Below the pieces are notes generated by a model, which saw only the letters and a program-made list of their open reading frames with translations, was not told the DNA's origin and did no database searches. A DNA stretch of 64,000 bases. Source: Nitrospinia bacterium. GTDB taxonomy: Bacteria; Nitrospinota; Nitrospinia; Nitrospinales; JAJDAT01. Below are positions 26,575-35,315 of the stretch, piece by piece. The first letter of the stretch is position 1; every line of letters starts with the position of its first letter. The position numbers and the translations under genes were made by a program. Location of the stretch: positions 169,883 to 233,882 of the forward strand of contig JAJDAT010000038.1 in the NCBI GenBank assembly GCA_029261715.1. The letters are read 5' to 3'.

Positions 26575-27351
26575 TCATTTAGTTACACCTCTATTACTGA
26601 TAATTTCCGCGATCTTAGCATAGCCTAATACAGTTATCATAGGGAAAAGGGAAGCAAAAGCAATGAGGCCAAATCCATCAATCAAAGGCGATCTTCCAGG
26701 CACATTAGTTGCTAATCCAATGCCCAAAGCCGCGACCAAAGGAACCGTAACGGTGGAAGTGGTAACTCCTCCACAGTCGTAAGCTAATGGAATAAAAAGT
26801 TTGGGCGAAAAAAATGTCTGTATAACCAGAAAAATATAGCCCGAAATAATATATACATAAAGAGGAGTCCCAACTACGATTCTATAGGTACCTAAAGAAA
26901 TTCCAATTGCCACTCCCAATGCAACAGCAATCCTCAATCCCCAGGGAGAAATAGCTCCGGTTGAAATCTCTCGCGCTTTCAAAGCAACTGCAATAAGTGC
27001 CGGTTCCGCCAGCGTTGTCGCAAAACCTATCAAAAATGCAAAAACATAAACCCATATATATTTTGTAGCGTCTACCGAAACGCCTGCGGCAGCTGTAGGA
27101 TCTGATGAAACCCCAGTAAACGCACTTCCGGAAAGCTGGTTGGCCATTTCAATGCCAACCGGGAAAACGCCTTTTTCCAATCCAACTAAAAAAATGGAAA
27201 GGCCAACTATGACCAAAACCATCCCAAAAGCAATTTGGGGTAGATTAGGAATCTTTTGTTTGAGCGCAACGGTCTGGAAAAAACCAATTACAATAAGAAT
27301 CGGTAATATATCCTTAACTGTTCCAATAAGAGAATCGAGTAAAACTTCCAT
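26575..27351 (-). CDS. DUF1538 integral membrane protein (second of pair)
   Basis: A 258-residue inner-membrane protein with about seven hydrophobic helices. Family marks include ILIVIGFFQTVALKQKIPNL, the TLAEPALIAVA segment and the glycine/threonine-rich CGGVTTSTVTVPLVAALGIG helix. DUF1538 proteins are thought to be permeases, but to my knowledge no substrate is established. It is closely similar to its neighbour at 27364-28110, from which it is separated by 12 bases, suggesting gene duplication and a heteromeric complex. PII-like and CBS regulators follow in the same operon. Confidence 0.88.
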   Translation of the reverse strand: MEVLLDSLIGTVKDILPILIVIGFFQTVALKQKIPNLPQIAFGMVLVIVGLSIFLVGLEKGVFPVGIEMANQLSGSAFTGVSSDPTAAAGVSVDATKYIWVYVFAFLIGFATTLAEPALIAVALKAREISTGAISPWGLRIAVALGVAIGISLGTYRIVVGTPLYVYIISGYIFLVIQTFFSPKLFIPLAYDCGGVTTSTVTVPLVAALGIGLATNVPGRSPLIDGFGLIAFASLFPMITVLGYAKIAEIISNRGVTK

Positions 27352-27363
27352 CTATACCTTTTC

Positions 27364-28110
27364 CTATCTAACCCCGTGAATCGCTATTCCATACATCATT
27401 ACAAACATAACTGGATTTAAACTTGCTAACGCAATCAAACCAAACCCGTCTAAAACTGGACTTCTACCCCTTATGGCGGTTGCCAGTCCAATACCTAAAG
27501 CGGCAACAAGTGGAACCGTAATTGTTGAGGTTGTAATACCTCCAGAGTCATAAGCGATTCCAATAATATTTATAGGAGCAAAATAAGTTAAAAAAACTAC
27601 AAAACAATAGCCGCCAATAATTAACTTGACCAAAGACCAGCCTTTAATAATTCTTAATACGCCCAAAGCGATTGCCAAGCCAACAGAAAAAGCCACTGTT
27701 AACCTTAATCCCAATACATATTCGCTAATCGATTCTGCTTCCTTTTTAATTGCTCCCGCATCCGCCGCTAAATTTCCAGCCTTTTGAGCTATAATTGTTA
27801 ATGCTGGCTCCGCGATTGTGGTTGAAAAACCGAGCGCAAACCCAAATGCAATAACCCAGAAGGCATTTCCTTTGAGAGCAAACTGATTTGCCATTTTCTC
27901 TCCAATAGGAAATAAAGCGCTTTCTAGTCCTTGAATAAAAATGAAAAGACCCAATACAACTAAAAAAATACCAAAAAGGGCTTCTTGTAAATTTGGAAAA
28001 GGAGCTTTAAGAACAAATAGTTGAAAAAAGGCTATTACAACTATGATGGGAAGGATATCCAGACAAACCGTTAAAAACTTTTTTAGAAAAAACTTTAAAG
28101 TCTCTGCCAT
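27364..28110 (-). CDS. DUF1538 integral membrane protein (first of pair)
   Basis: A 248-residue multi-spanning membrane protein, first gene of the DUF1538-DUF1538-PII-CBS operon. It shares with its neighbour the blocks IIVVIAFFQLFVLKAPFPNL, STTIAEPALTIIAQ, SGGITTSTITVPLVAALGIG and RGRSPVLDGFGLIALASLNP. The repeated TTST and AEPAL segments in membrane helices may line a transport path (inference). A 212-base gap upstream, shared with a divergent LRR gene, should carry the operon promoter. Confidence 0.88.
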   Translation of the reverse strand: MAETLKFFLKKFLTVCLDILPIIVVIAFFQLFVLKAPFPNLQEALFGIFLVVLGLFIFIQGLESALFPIGEKMANQFALKGNAFWVIAFGFALGFSTTIAEPALTIIAQKAGNLAADAGAIKKEAESISEYVLGLRLTVAFSVGLAIALGVLRIIKGWSLVKLIIGGYCFVVFLTYFAPINIIGIAYDSGGITTSTITVPLVAALGIGLATAIRGRSPVLDGFGLIALASLNPVMFVMMYGIAIHGVR

Positions 28111-28337
28111 AAACCGCCTGGATTAGATGTTGGGAACTGGCTAAAATTGGTTCAAATTATGTTAATTTAAGCGTTTAATTTATTCACTAAGTACAGTGCT
28201 AAGCTAATTCAACCAGCCAAAAGATTCTCTTCAATTTAGTACGTTACACCAGGTTACTAGTATACCAAATATATTTAGATTTTATACTCTTTTTATTAAA
28301 CTTAATTAAAATTAAGCTTTTATTGGGGAATTTATTA

Positions 28338-28859
28338 ATGGATAAAGATATCAATGACCCAGATTTCATACTAAAAATTTACCATTCCAATAAAGGAAAC
28401 CTGGATCAAATCAATGCCATCATAGACGCAAAGTTAAAACAAATACGCCAAAGAAAAATCTCCATTTTTGAAAACTACATAAAAAGTAGATTATTAAAAA
28501 ATCCAAAAAAACTAGAAATGACGGCTTTAGAAATCAATCCAGCTGAAGCCGCATATTTAAGCGTTTATCCAGATGTAAATACGGTAGAAAAGTTAGATTT
28601 AAGACAAAACCAATTAGGAGATCGCGGACTGGAAGCTATTGCTAATTCCAAAATCATAGTCAATTTAAAAGAACTGGATCTAAGGAATAATCAAATTACG
28701 CGTGTGGGAATGCAATCATTAATGGCATCTCCAAACATGAAAAATCTTACAAAATTAGATTTAAGATTGAATAAAATGGGAGGGAAGCTTTGGTTTGAGA
28801 GACTTAAGGAAACGGGTAATTTCCCTGCTCTGAAAGATTTTAGAGGTGGTGGTTCTTAG
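28338..28859 (+). CDS. leucine-rich repeat (ribonuclease-inhibitor type) protein
   Basis: A 173-residue protein. The N-terminal half (DINDPDFILKIYHSNKGNLDQINAIID) is helical and unassigned. The C-terminal half holds RI-type leucine-rich repeats: VEKLDLRQNQLGDRGLEAIA, LKELDLRNNQITRVGMQSLM, LTKLDLRLNKMGGKLWFERL. I chose ATG 28338 because GGGGAA lies seven bases upstream; a TTG at 28323 in the same frame overlaps that ribosome binding site. Likely a cytoplasmic interaction module; partner unknown. It converges with flgM, with 8 bases between stops. Confidence 0.75.
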   Translation: MDKDINDPDFILKIYHSNKGNLDQINAIIDAKLKQIRQRKISIFENYIKSRLLKNPKKLEMTALEINPAEAAYLSVYPDVNTVEKLDLRQNQLGDRGLEAIANSKIIVNLKELDLRNNQITRVGMQSLMASPNMKNLTKLDLRLNKMGGKLWFERLKETGNFPALKDFRGGGS

Positions 28860-28867
28860 CTTTTTTA

Positions 28868-29179
28868 TTAAATAAATTTTAGATCTTTATCGTCTCTAAT
28901 TTTTTGCACCATTTTCTCAGCTATGGCATCCGCTTTAATTTCATAAAAACCTTTTTTCAATTCTTTTTGAAACTTTTTGACCAAGTCATAACGAATTTCT
29001 GAAGTCTTTTTCCCTTTTGATTGAGAATTAACCTTAGCCTTTGAAGCATTCGACAAAGTCACTCGGTCAAGCTTTTCCTTAAAACTACCAGCGTCACTCG
29101 ACATAGTTTCTTTTGAAGTCGAAGAGCCACTAGTTTGCCTTTGCCGTATTGAATTAATTGTTGGAAAAATCTCGTTCAT
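28868..29179 (-). CDS. flgM: anti-sigma-28 factor FlgM
   Basis: A 103-residue protein with a disordered, Ser/Lys-rich N-terminus and the FlgM-type C-terminus IRYDLVKKFQKELKKGFYEIKADAIAEKMVQ (about 61-92), which binds and inhibits the flagellar sigma factor FliA until the hook is complete. An N-terminal hydrophobic patch is lacking, as is usual for FlgM, and such proteins are exported through the flagellar apparatus. AGGAT precedes the ATG. It begins 13 bases after the flagellin stop, an arrangement that couples anti-sigma and filament expression. Confidence 0.82.
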   Translation of the reverse strand: MNEIFPTINSIRQRQTSGSSTSKETMSSDAGSFKEKLDRVTLSNASKAKVNSQSKGKKTSEIRYDLVKKFQKELKKGFYEIKADAIAEKMVQKIRDDKDLKFI

Positions 29180-29192
29180 GATCCTATCTCAT

Positions 29193-30044
29193 TTATTGAA
29201 GTAGTTGCAAAACAGCTCTTGGAATCAGATTTGATTGCCCTACCATTGCTGATGAACTTTGAACAAGAATCTGACTTTTGGTCAACTCAGCAAATTCTTC
29301 ACTTAAATCTGCGTCTCTCAAAGTAGACTCTGCCGCTTGAATATTTGTGGCAGTAACATTGAGATTATTTGCGGATCTATCTAATCTTCCTTGAGTAGCT
29401 CCAACTCGGCCTCGAATAGAGTTGAATCCATCAATAATTGAATCAATCGCTTCAACCGCCGCTACGGCGCCATCCGATGTACTTATGTCAGATGTTGAAA
29501 GCCCCAGCCCATTTGTGCTTACGTCTGTAATATTCAATTCAGAATTTAGATCTAATTGATTTCCAGATGAAGAGTTAATACCAAGCGTAATATTAATTTT
29601 CTCTGAGGCGGTATTAGACAAATCCCCATTTAATAGCTTTTTACCGTTAAATTCTGATGTTCCGGCTATTCTGTCAATTTCTAGCTTTAAGGCGTTAAAT
29701 TCTAATTGAAGAGTTTCACGCTCAGTATCACCAATCGTTCCAGTTGCGGCATTAGTTGCCAATTCACGCAAACGAATCAAAGTAGAAGAAATATCCCCTA
29801 AAGCTCCATCGGCAGTATTAACCAACGAAACAGCGGCATTAACGTTTCTTCCAGCTTGTTTTAAAGCGCGAGTGTCTGATCTTAGAGATTCGGAAATAGA
29901 AAAACTAGCGGTATCGTCTGCGGCTTTATTAACGCGGATACCAGAAGCTATTCTTTCGACCGTTTGGCCAACGCGATTGTTATTTGTGTCGAGAGATCTT
30001 TGAGTGTTGAGAGAGCTTACGTTATTGAAGATTCGTAATGGCAT
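29193..30044 (-). CDS. fliC: flagellin
   Basis: A 283-residue filament subunit. The D0/D1 N-terminus (MPLRIFNNVSSLNTQRSL through NVNAAVSLVNTADGALGDIS) and C-terminus (RGRVGATQGRLDRSANNLNV, TKSQILVQSSSAMVGQSNLIPRAVLQLLQ) are intact and match flagellins exported by the flagellar type III system. The variable centre is very short, so the filament surface domain is minimal. I chose ATG 30044 because AAGGAGG lies five to six bases before it; an upstream in-frame ATG at 30080 would add 12 residues with no support. Co-transcribed with flgM. A 30 kb-distant Maf/CgeB-type glycosylation cluster could modify it (inference). Confidence 0.95.
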   Translation of the reverse strand: MPLRIFNNVSSLNTQRSLDTNNNRVGQTVERIASGIRVNKAADDTASFSISESLRSDTRALKQAGRNVNAAVSLVNTADGALGDISSTLIRLRELATNAATGTIGDTERETLQLEFNALKLEIDRIAGTSEFNGKKLLNGDLSNTASEKINITLGINSSSGNQLDLNSELNITDVSTNGLGLSTSDISTSDGAVAAVEAIDSIIDGFNSIRGRVGATQGRLDRSANNLNVTATNIQAAESTLRDADLSEEFAELTKSQILVQSSSAMVGQSNLIPRAVLQLLQ

Positions 30045-30442
30045 GGGTTCCTCCTTGAAAAAACCGATTACTTCTTTCAAAATTAATGATTACAAGTCCG
30101 CTTCCATGCGGGAATTGATTGATTCCGAATACCAGGAAAACTCGGAATATTGTTTTGAACTTACCAGGTTCCACCTCCAACTTTTGGAGGATTAATAGCT
30201 TTTACGGAATAATTTAGGAAACCTTGAGGAAAAAATTGAAATTTATTTTCTCGAAGTGAACTAACTTTTTAAATAAAGGATGGCTAAAGCGTAAAACCCC
30301 ATAGTTTTCTATGGCTTTAGAAAAAAGGAACATCTTGAAGACAAAAGAGATAGGAGGGTAAAATTGATTTTATCAATCTCTAAAATTGACGTAAAATTGC
30401 AGAGACCTAAATTACTCAAAAAACTTTTTATAGAGCTAAAAA
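30045..30442. other. flagellin upstream region with inverted repeats
   Basis: About 400 bases without a gene between flagellin (minus) and the HMA protein (plus). A perfect inverted repeat CCTCCAA-CTT-TTGGAGG lies at 30174-30190, and a looser one, ATTCCGA at 30122-30128 with TCGGAAT at 30142-30148. Both would lie in the flagellin leader or promoter zone. I could not find a convincing sigma-28 or sigma-54 promoter by eye. Confidence 0.5.
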
Positions 30443-30649
30443 ATGAAAACAGAACAAATCAATGTAGATGGTATGAGTTGTGGACACTGTGTAGAAACTA
30501 TTGAAAATGCCGTAGGTAAAATGGGAGGTGTCAATCAAGTTCAAGTTTCTTTAGAAAACAAAAAGGTCTCGGTCAACTTTGACGAAAATCAAACTACTAT
30601 AGAAGATATTAAAGGAAAGATTGTAGAAGCGGGTTTCGAAACTTTATAA
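30443..30649 (+). CDS. heavy-metal-associated (CopZ-like) domain protein
   Basis: A 68-residue ferredoxin-like HMA domain. The metal-binding loop GMSCGHCVETIENAV has Cys13 and Cys16. Free-standing domains of this size (CopZ, MerP, Atx1) carry copper(I) or other soft metals in the cytoplasm and hand them to P-type ATPases. No metal ATPase is nearby. There is no signal peptide, so it is CopZ-like rather than MerP-like. Its stop codon region overlaps the 3' end of the convergent HtrA-like gene by 6 bases. Confidence 0.9.
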   Translation: MKTEQINVDGMSCGHCVETIENAVGKMGGVNQVQVSLENKKVSVNFDENQTTIEDIKGKIVEAGFETL

Positions 30650-31870
30650 CAAGTTTTTTGTTCCTTCAGACTCTTCAAAGCTTGACGCTAGTCTTGATTC
30701 TTGGTTTTCTAAAAACACATCTAGCTTCTTCAATTCCTCATTGCGAAATATAGTAATAGAACTTTTTCCTTTTTTAGCGCGGCTTACCCAAATTGATAAA
30801 GAGTCTATGCCTCTAATATTTTGACCATTGAACTTAACGATAATATCTCCCTGCAACATTCCTCCTTTTTTTGCAGGGCTATTTTCTTCTAAATAGTTAA
30901 CAATCACCCCAGTTTTTCCAGAAGGAAAATTAAAGGATTCCGCTAATACAGAAGTTAGAGGTTGAACGCCAACACCAAGCCAGCCTCTCTCGACTATACC
31001 GTTATCTATTATTTCCTCTCCAATTCGCAACGCGTCCTTTATGGGCTTAGAAAAACCAATTATTCCTGTGTCAATTTCTCGAACAGAATTGATAGCGATA
31101 ATTTCTCCTCTTAAATTTGCAAGTGGTCCGCCGCTATTTCCTGGATTAATCGCCAAATCCGTTAGAATAGATTTCGTTAACTTTTCGGAGTCCAGACGAA
31201 TTTTATTTTTACCACTCACGACTCCAACCGTCACTGTGCCAGACAATCCAAATGGATTACCAACAGCCATAACCCATTCTCCAATTTCTAAAGAATCTGA
31301 ATCGCCAAATTTTGGTTGAGCGAAAGACTCAAAGGAATAAACTTTTATAACAGCCAAATCAGACTTTGGATCGTTGCCAATGACTCTAGCCCGATAATCG
31401 CGTCCATCTGAAAATTTAACGATAATCTGCTTTGACTCATTCAACACATGATGGTTTGTTAAAATATATCCATCTGAATTCATTAAAATACCAGAACCGC
31501 CATACTCTAATTCATACTGCAGGTTGCTTAATCTAAACCACCAAGCGCGAATCTTCCCTAAAAAAGAATTATCGTTATTCATTAAAGATTGTTCCCCATT
31601 CTTTCCAACGAGCACAAGACTATTAATCCCCACAGCCATAGGCTTAATCAATTTAGCCGTTTTAACAAAAGAGTCTTGGACTTTAATTATTTCACGATAT
31701 CTCGGGTCTTCCCTCATGGGCGCAAATTTTGACAGACGCTTCGCTTCAATTTTTGCAGGTTCAATTCTAGTGTTAAATTTAACCCACCCAAAGGAACCGG
31801 TAATAGCCACCAATAAGCAAAAATATATTAAGGCATTTTCTTTAGCGTAATATTTCTTAGAACTTGCCAT
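30644..31870 (-). CDS. HtrA/DegP-type serine protease with PDZ domain
   Basis: A 408-residue envelope protease. A single N-terminal membrane segment (about 15-31, IYFCLLVAITGSFGWV) anchors it with the catalytic part in the periplasm. The trypsin-like domain (about 120-290) carries the triad His141 (TNHHV), Asp171 (SDLAV) and Ser246 (NPGNSGGPL). One PDZ domain follows (about 300-390, GVIVNYLEENSPAKKGGMLQGDIIVKFNG). One PDZ and a membrane anchor make it DegS-like in architecture. It cleaves or senses misfolded envelope proteins. Its start overlaps the end of ubiE by 14 bases. Confidence 0.93.
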   Translation of the reverse strand: MASSKKYYAKENALIYFCLLVAITGSFGWVKFNTRIEPAKIEAKRLSKFAPMREDPRYREIIKVQDSFVKTAKLIKPMAVGINSLVLVGKNGEQSLMNNDNSFLGKIRAWWFRLSNLQYELEYGGSGILMNSDGYILTNHHVLNESKQIIVKFSDGRDYRARVIGNDPKSDLAVIKVYSFESFAQPKFGDSDSLEIGEWVMAVGNPFGLSGTVTVGVVSGKNKIRLDSEKLTKSILTDLAINPGNSGGPLANLRGEIIAINSVREIDTGIIGFSKPIKDALRIGEEIIDNGIVERGWLGVGVQPLTSVLAESFNFPSGKTGVIVNYLEENSPAKKGGMLQGDIIVKFNGQNIRGIDSLSIWVSRAKKGKSSITIFRNEELKKLDVFLENQESRLASSFEESEGTKNLL

Positions 31871-32570
31871 TTTTTAATCCGGTGTAAATAGAAGCGATTC
31901 CCAATGTTAGAGGGATACATCTAACTTCTTTAAAACCTGTATTTTCTATTAATCGAGTCATTTCTTCACCAGACGGAAAGCGAGATACAGATTCTGGCAG
32001 ATACTCGTAGGCAAACTGATGCCCCGAAATCATCTTACCCACTAAGGGAAGCAAATAATTAAAATAGAACATATAAAGTAACTTAAAAATCTTTAAATCA
32101 GGCATGGAAAACTCTAAAATCACCATTTTTTTCCCAGGCTTCAAGACACGTCTCATTTCCGTTAATCCGACTTCCAAATTAGAAAAATTACGAACCCCAA
32201 ATGCCACAATAGCGCCGTTAAAGGTGTTATCGGAACAAGGCAACATTTCTCCATCCGCTTGCCCTAAATTAATTTCCGATTTAAATTTTTTCTTAGATAT
32301 TTTTTTATCACCCAACTTTAACATGGGAAAACTGAAATCAGCTCCAAATATTTTGATGGAGCTAGGCATTCGAGAAGCAATCTCTAGCGCAACATCAGCG
32401 GTTCCCGTAGCAACATCTAAAATCCAACCTTCTTTTTGAGGAAGCAATTCGTTTACCGCAATTCGTCTCCAATAACGGTCAATGCCAAAGCTCAAAACCG
32501 TATTGAGTAAATCATATTTCGGAGCGATCGCCGAAAACATTGATTGAATATTTTTTGAAAAGGAATTCAC
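31857..32570 (-). CDS. ubiE: ubiquinone/menaquinone biosynthesis C-methyltransferase
   Basis: A 237-residue class I methyltransferase that methylates demethylmenaquinone and/or the ubiquinone precursor. The family start MFSAIAPKYDLLNTVLSFGIDRYWRR is clear, followed by the SAM loop LDVATGTADVA, DGEMLPCSDNTFNGAIVAFGVRNF and ILEFSMP. The annotated start is a GTG at 32570 with no clear ribosome binding site; ATG 32540 would start right at the family core, but relatives have ten or more residues before it, so GTG is favoured. It overlaps the HtrA-like gene, suggesting translational coupling. Confidence 0.94.
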   Translation of the reverse strand: MNSFSKNIQSMFSAIAPKYDLLNTVLSFGIDRYWRRIAVNELLPQKEGWILDVATGTADVALEIASRMPSSIKIFGADFSFPMLKLGDKKISKKKFKSEINLGQADGEMLPCSDNTFNGAIVAFGVRNFSNLEVGLTEMRRVLKPGKKMVILEFSMPDLKIFKLLYMFYFNYLLPLVGKMISGHQFAYEYLPESVSRFPSGEEMTRLIENTGFKEVRCIPLTLGIASIYTGLKNGKF

Positions 32571-32648
32571 GATATAATTTTTTGGGCAATAATCAATTTT
32601 ACAATTACTTTTTAATAATTATGAGATTAAAGTCTATTAAAAATACTT

Positions 32649-33848
32649 TTAAATATTGGCGTTTTTTTTAATATGATCGCATACATAATCAGCCATCGGA
32701 AATGCACAAGTAAAACCTGGCGATACTGCATTTAAGATATGCAACGAACTATCGTCCCCCTCTAATACAAAATCCATTTCAAGCGTTCTCTTATTCAAAT
32801 TTATCAATTGGGCGCGAATACCCGCCTTTCCCCAAGTGAACTGTTTGGAATGGACTCCAGAAACTAATTCGGACGCTAATTGAGTCATGCGATTCTTGGA
32901 ATATTTTTTCAATTCCTCAAAAGCTAATTTTTTAAAATCAAATTTTGAAAAAGCCAATAAACCAAATTGCCTAAAAGTAATTTCAGCCAATTCCTTAAAC
33001 TCAAAATTTTCAAATCCAGAATATTGTTCGCGCCAAAATGCTGGAATAGCTGTCGGACCAATTTTTAATCGACCATCAACGGTAATTGTGAAATGAACAC
33101 CTAAAAATGGGTATAGAGGATCTGGGACAGGATAAATATGAGCGTTTAGCTTACCTGGCATTTCGTTTGAATACAGATATAATCCCTTAAAGGGAAGAAT
33201 TCGATAGTTTTTCGAAAATCCAAAGTCCAATGCAATTTTATCTGCGTATAGCCCTGCCGCGTTAACAAAAAAATCATATCCAAATCTACCTACATTAGTA
33301 AGAATCTCCTTTCCTTCCCTCTTAACATACTCAGTACTTAAATGAATTTCTACTCCCTCTTTTAATGCGTCATCTTTTAAAGCCCCCATTGCTTCATTGG
33401 GATCAATCGAGCTTGTAGTAGGAGAAAATAAAGCGTATTCAAATGTTTTTGCTCTAGGCTCAATCTCCTTAGTTTCATATTTACTAATCTTTTTTAAATC
33501 TACCTGATTAGCTTTCCCACGTTCTAATAAATCGTTCAAACGAGATAATTCATTTTCGTTTTTGGCGACAACCAACTTACCGCATTTATTTATTCTCAGG
33601 TTTTTATCTAAACAGTATTGAGTCATTAAGCGATTTCCTTCACGTGAAAACCGCGCTTTCAAACTGTTTGCAGAATAATAAAACCCAGCATGTAAAACGC
33701 CGCTATTTCTCCCGCTTGCATGCAGCCCACAAATAGGTTCTTTTTCTAAAAGAACAACACGGCTTCCGTGAAAACTTTCTTTTAGTTTCTTTGCAACGGT
33801 AAGTCCAATAATTCCGCCACCAACCACTAAAAAATCGCTAGAAATCAC
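32649..33848 (-). CDS. lhgO: L-2-hydroxyglutarate oxidase
   Basis: A 399-residue FAD enzyme of the DAO family that oxidises L-2-hydroxyglutarate to 2-oxoglutarate and passes electrons to the quinone pool. The dinucleotide loop DFLVVGGGIIGLTVAKKL is at about 5-22. LEKEPICGLHASGRNSGVLHAGFYY is diagnostic of the LhgO/L2HGDH group. The C-terminus SPGFTCAFPMADYV closes the FAD site. The start is GTG 33848 with AGGG upstream, which places the FAD loop normally. It sits between the acyltransferase and ubiE genes; a quinone biosynthesis gene downstream fits a quinone-reducing enzyme but may be coincidence. Confidence 0.92.
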   Translation of the reverse strand: MISSDFLVVGGGIIGLTVAKKLKESFHGSRVVLLEKEPICGLHASGRNSGVLHAGFYYSANSLKARFSREGNRLMTQYCLDKNLRINKCGKLVVAKNENELSRLNDLLERGKANQVDLKKISKYETKEIEPRAKTFEYALFSPTTSSIDPNEAMGALKDDALKEGVEIHLSTEYVKREGKEILTNVGRFGYDFFVNAAGLYADKIALDFGFSKNYRILPFKGLYLYSNEMPGKLNAHIYPVPDPLYPFLGVHFTITVDGRLKIGPTAIPAFWREQYSGFENFEFKELAEITFRQFGLLAFSKFDFKKLAFEELKKYSKNRMTQLASELVSGVHSKQFTWGKAGIRAQLINLNKRTLEMDFVLEGDDSSLHILNAVSPGFTCAFPMADYVCDHIKKNANI

Positions 33849-33921
33849 AAATAACCCTAAAAAAACCTAACGAAATTATGTTAGATTTCAAATTATGTTT
33901 AAAAAAACTAAAAAAATACCC

Positions 33922-34848
33922 TTACGGATATACGGAGGCCCCACCCTCCTCTGGAGGTCTTGTTTTCCATCTACGATGAACCCACATCCACGGTTCTGGG
34001 ATTTCTCGAATCACGGATTCCAAAAACTCTTCGCATTTTTGCGTTAAATCAAAAATATCTTTTTCCTTATCTCCAGAAGGAGAAAAAGAAATTTCAGGAC
34101 CATATTGAACTTTATATTGTCCATTTTTTCCCGGAAAAGAAAAGAATGGAAAAATTGCCGCTCCTGTAGCAAGACTTAGTAAAGCTATAGATCGAGCTGT
34201 TGCCGCAGGTTTACCAAAAAAATCTACAAAAATCCCACCTTTAGCGGTGTTTTGGTCCATCATTACAGCGACACAACCATTTTTCTTCACAGTCCGCACC
34301 ATTCTTAAAGGAGGTTCTGTTTTATAAAATATAGAGTTACCTGAAACACTTCGAAAGTTCTCTGCTAATCGATCTAAATATGGATTATCTAATTTTCTTA
34401 CAATGGAATGTAATGGCGTCACCCCCAAATACCCATGAGCAATCCCCATCAACTCCCAATTTCCATAATGAGCTACTAAAACAAACATACCCTTTTTTCG
34501 TTCTAGGCATTTTTGAAAACTTTCAATCCCTGTTGGAGGATTAGGGATAATTTTTTTAATTCTTTCTTTCGGAGATGCCTCAACCCAAACACATTGTAAA
34601 AGTGAAAGAGCCGAGTTACAAAACGAACTTAAAATAATCTTTTCTTTTTCTAAGGACGTCTTAGAATCTCCAAAGGCAATATCAAGATTAGTTCTAGCGA
34701 TCTTTTTACGTTTTCCTCCAAATTTAAAAAGCAAACAACCAAATATCTTTCCCAATCGATAAACCATCTTTGCGGAAAGAAACCTAATAGGGAAAGCAAT
34801 AAAGGAAAAAGCGACGTATTCGAATTGTCGTCTAAGAGAAACGAGCAT
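33922..34848 (-). CDS. LpxL/HtrB-family lipid A (lysophospholipid) acyltransferase
   Basis: A 308-residue inner-membrane acyltransferase. An N-terminal hydrophobic segment (about 10-25) is followed by the catalytic HYGNWE motif (family HX4D/E) and by FGKPAATARSIALLSLATGAAIFPFF. The C-terminal IPEPWMWVHRRWKTRP is a hallmark of the lauroyl/myristoyl acyltransferase family that adds secondary acyl chains to Kdo2-lipid IVA. This supports an LPS-bearing outer membrane. Which acyl position it uses cannot be told. acpS lies 64 bases upstream on the same strand. Confidence 0.92.
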   Translation of the reverse strand: MLVSLRRQFEYVAFSFIAFPIRFLSAKMVYRLGKIFGCLLFKFGGKRKKIARTNLDIAFGDSKTSLEKEKIILSSFCNSALSLLQCVWVEASPKERIKKIIPNPPTGIESFQKCLERKKGMFVLVAHYGNWELMGIAHGYLGVTPLHSIVRKLDNPYLDRLAENFRSVSGNSIFYKTEPPLRMVRTVKKNGCVAVMMDQNTAKGGIFVDFFGKPAATARSIALLSLATGAAIFPFFSFPGKNGQYKVQYGPEISFSPSGDKEKDIFDLTQKCEEFLESVIREIPEPWMWVHRRWKTRPPEEGGASVYP

Positions 34849-34912
34849 TACTAATAGCCTAACTTATTAAAGAAAAGAAATGATTTGGAATTTCTAAAAG
34901 GAATGATTTTTT

Positions 34913-35293
34913 TTAACGCTCAGCAATAGCTTGAGCAATGGCAAAACCTGCGTCATGAGAAATTGAAATATGAATGGACTTTAATCCTAAAGAATCGTAA
35001 ATCTCTTTTGCGCGACCGCTAATTTTGAGATGAGGCTTTCCTGAGTCAGGGTCATTCACTACTTCAATATCTTTCCATCCAATACCACCGCTTATCCCAG
35101 TGCCTAAAGATTTTAAAGCGGCTTCTTTTACCGCAAATCGCGCTGCAAAGTGCTTGTTTGGATCAGCTTTTCCTCGACAGTAATCAATTTCACTAAAAGT
35201 AAAAAGCTTCTTTTCAAACTTTTCTGAATATTTTAGAAGAGACCTTTCTACCCTTGAGACTTCAACCATATCTATTCCAATTCCATATATCAT
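34913..35293 (-). CDS. acpS: holo-[acyl-carrier-protein] synthase
   Basis: A 126-residue phosphopantetheinyl transferase that converts apo-ACP to holo-ACP using CoA, needed for fatty acid synthesis. It shows the magnesium-binding start IYGIGIDMVEVSRVERSL (Asp8) and the second signature HFAARFAVKEAALKSLGTG. Length matches AcpS. It lies 22 bases after the stop of the tsaC gene on the same strand, in the tsaC-acpS-acyltransferase run; grouping with a lipid A acyltransferase makes biological sense. Confidence 0.95.
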   Translation of the reverse strand: MIYGIGIDMVEVSRVERSLLKYSEKFEKKLFTFSEIDYCRGKADPNKHFAARFAVKEAALKSLGTGISGGIGWKDIEVVNDPDSGKPHLKISGRAKEIYDSLGLKSIHISISHDAGFAIAQAIAER

Positions 35294-35315
35294 AGGTTAA
35301 GCTCATCTTCGGGTT

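Noticed and set aside
30045..30250. A sigma-28 promoter for flagellin.
   Set aside because: No TAAA-N15-GCCGATAA-like match on the minus strand could be found by eye.
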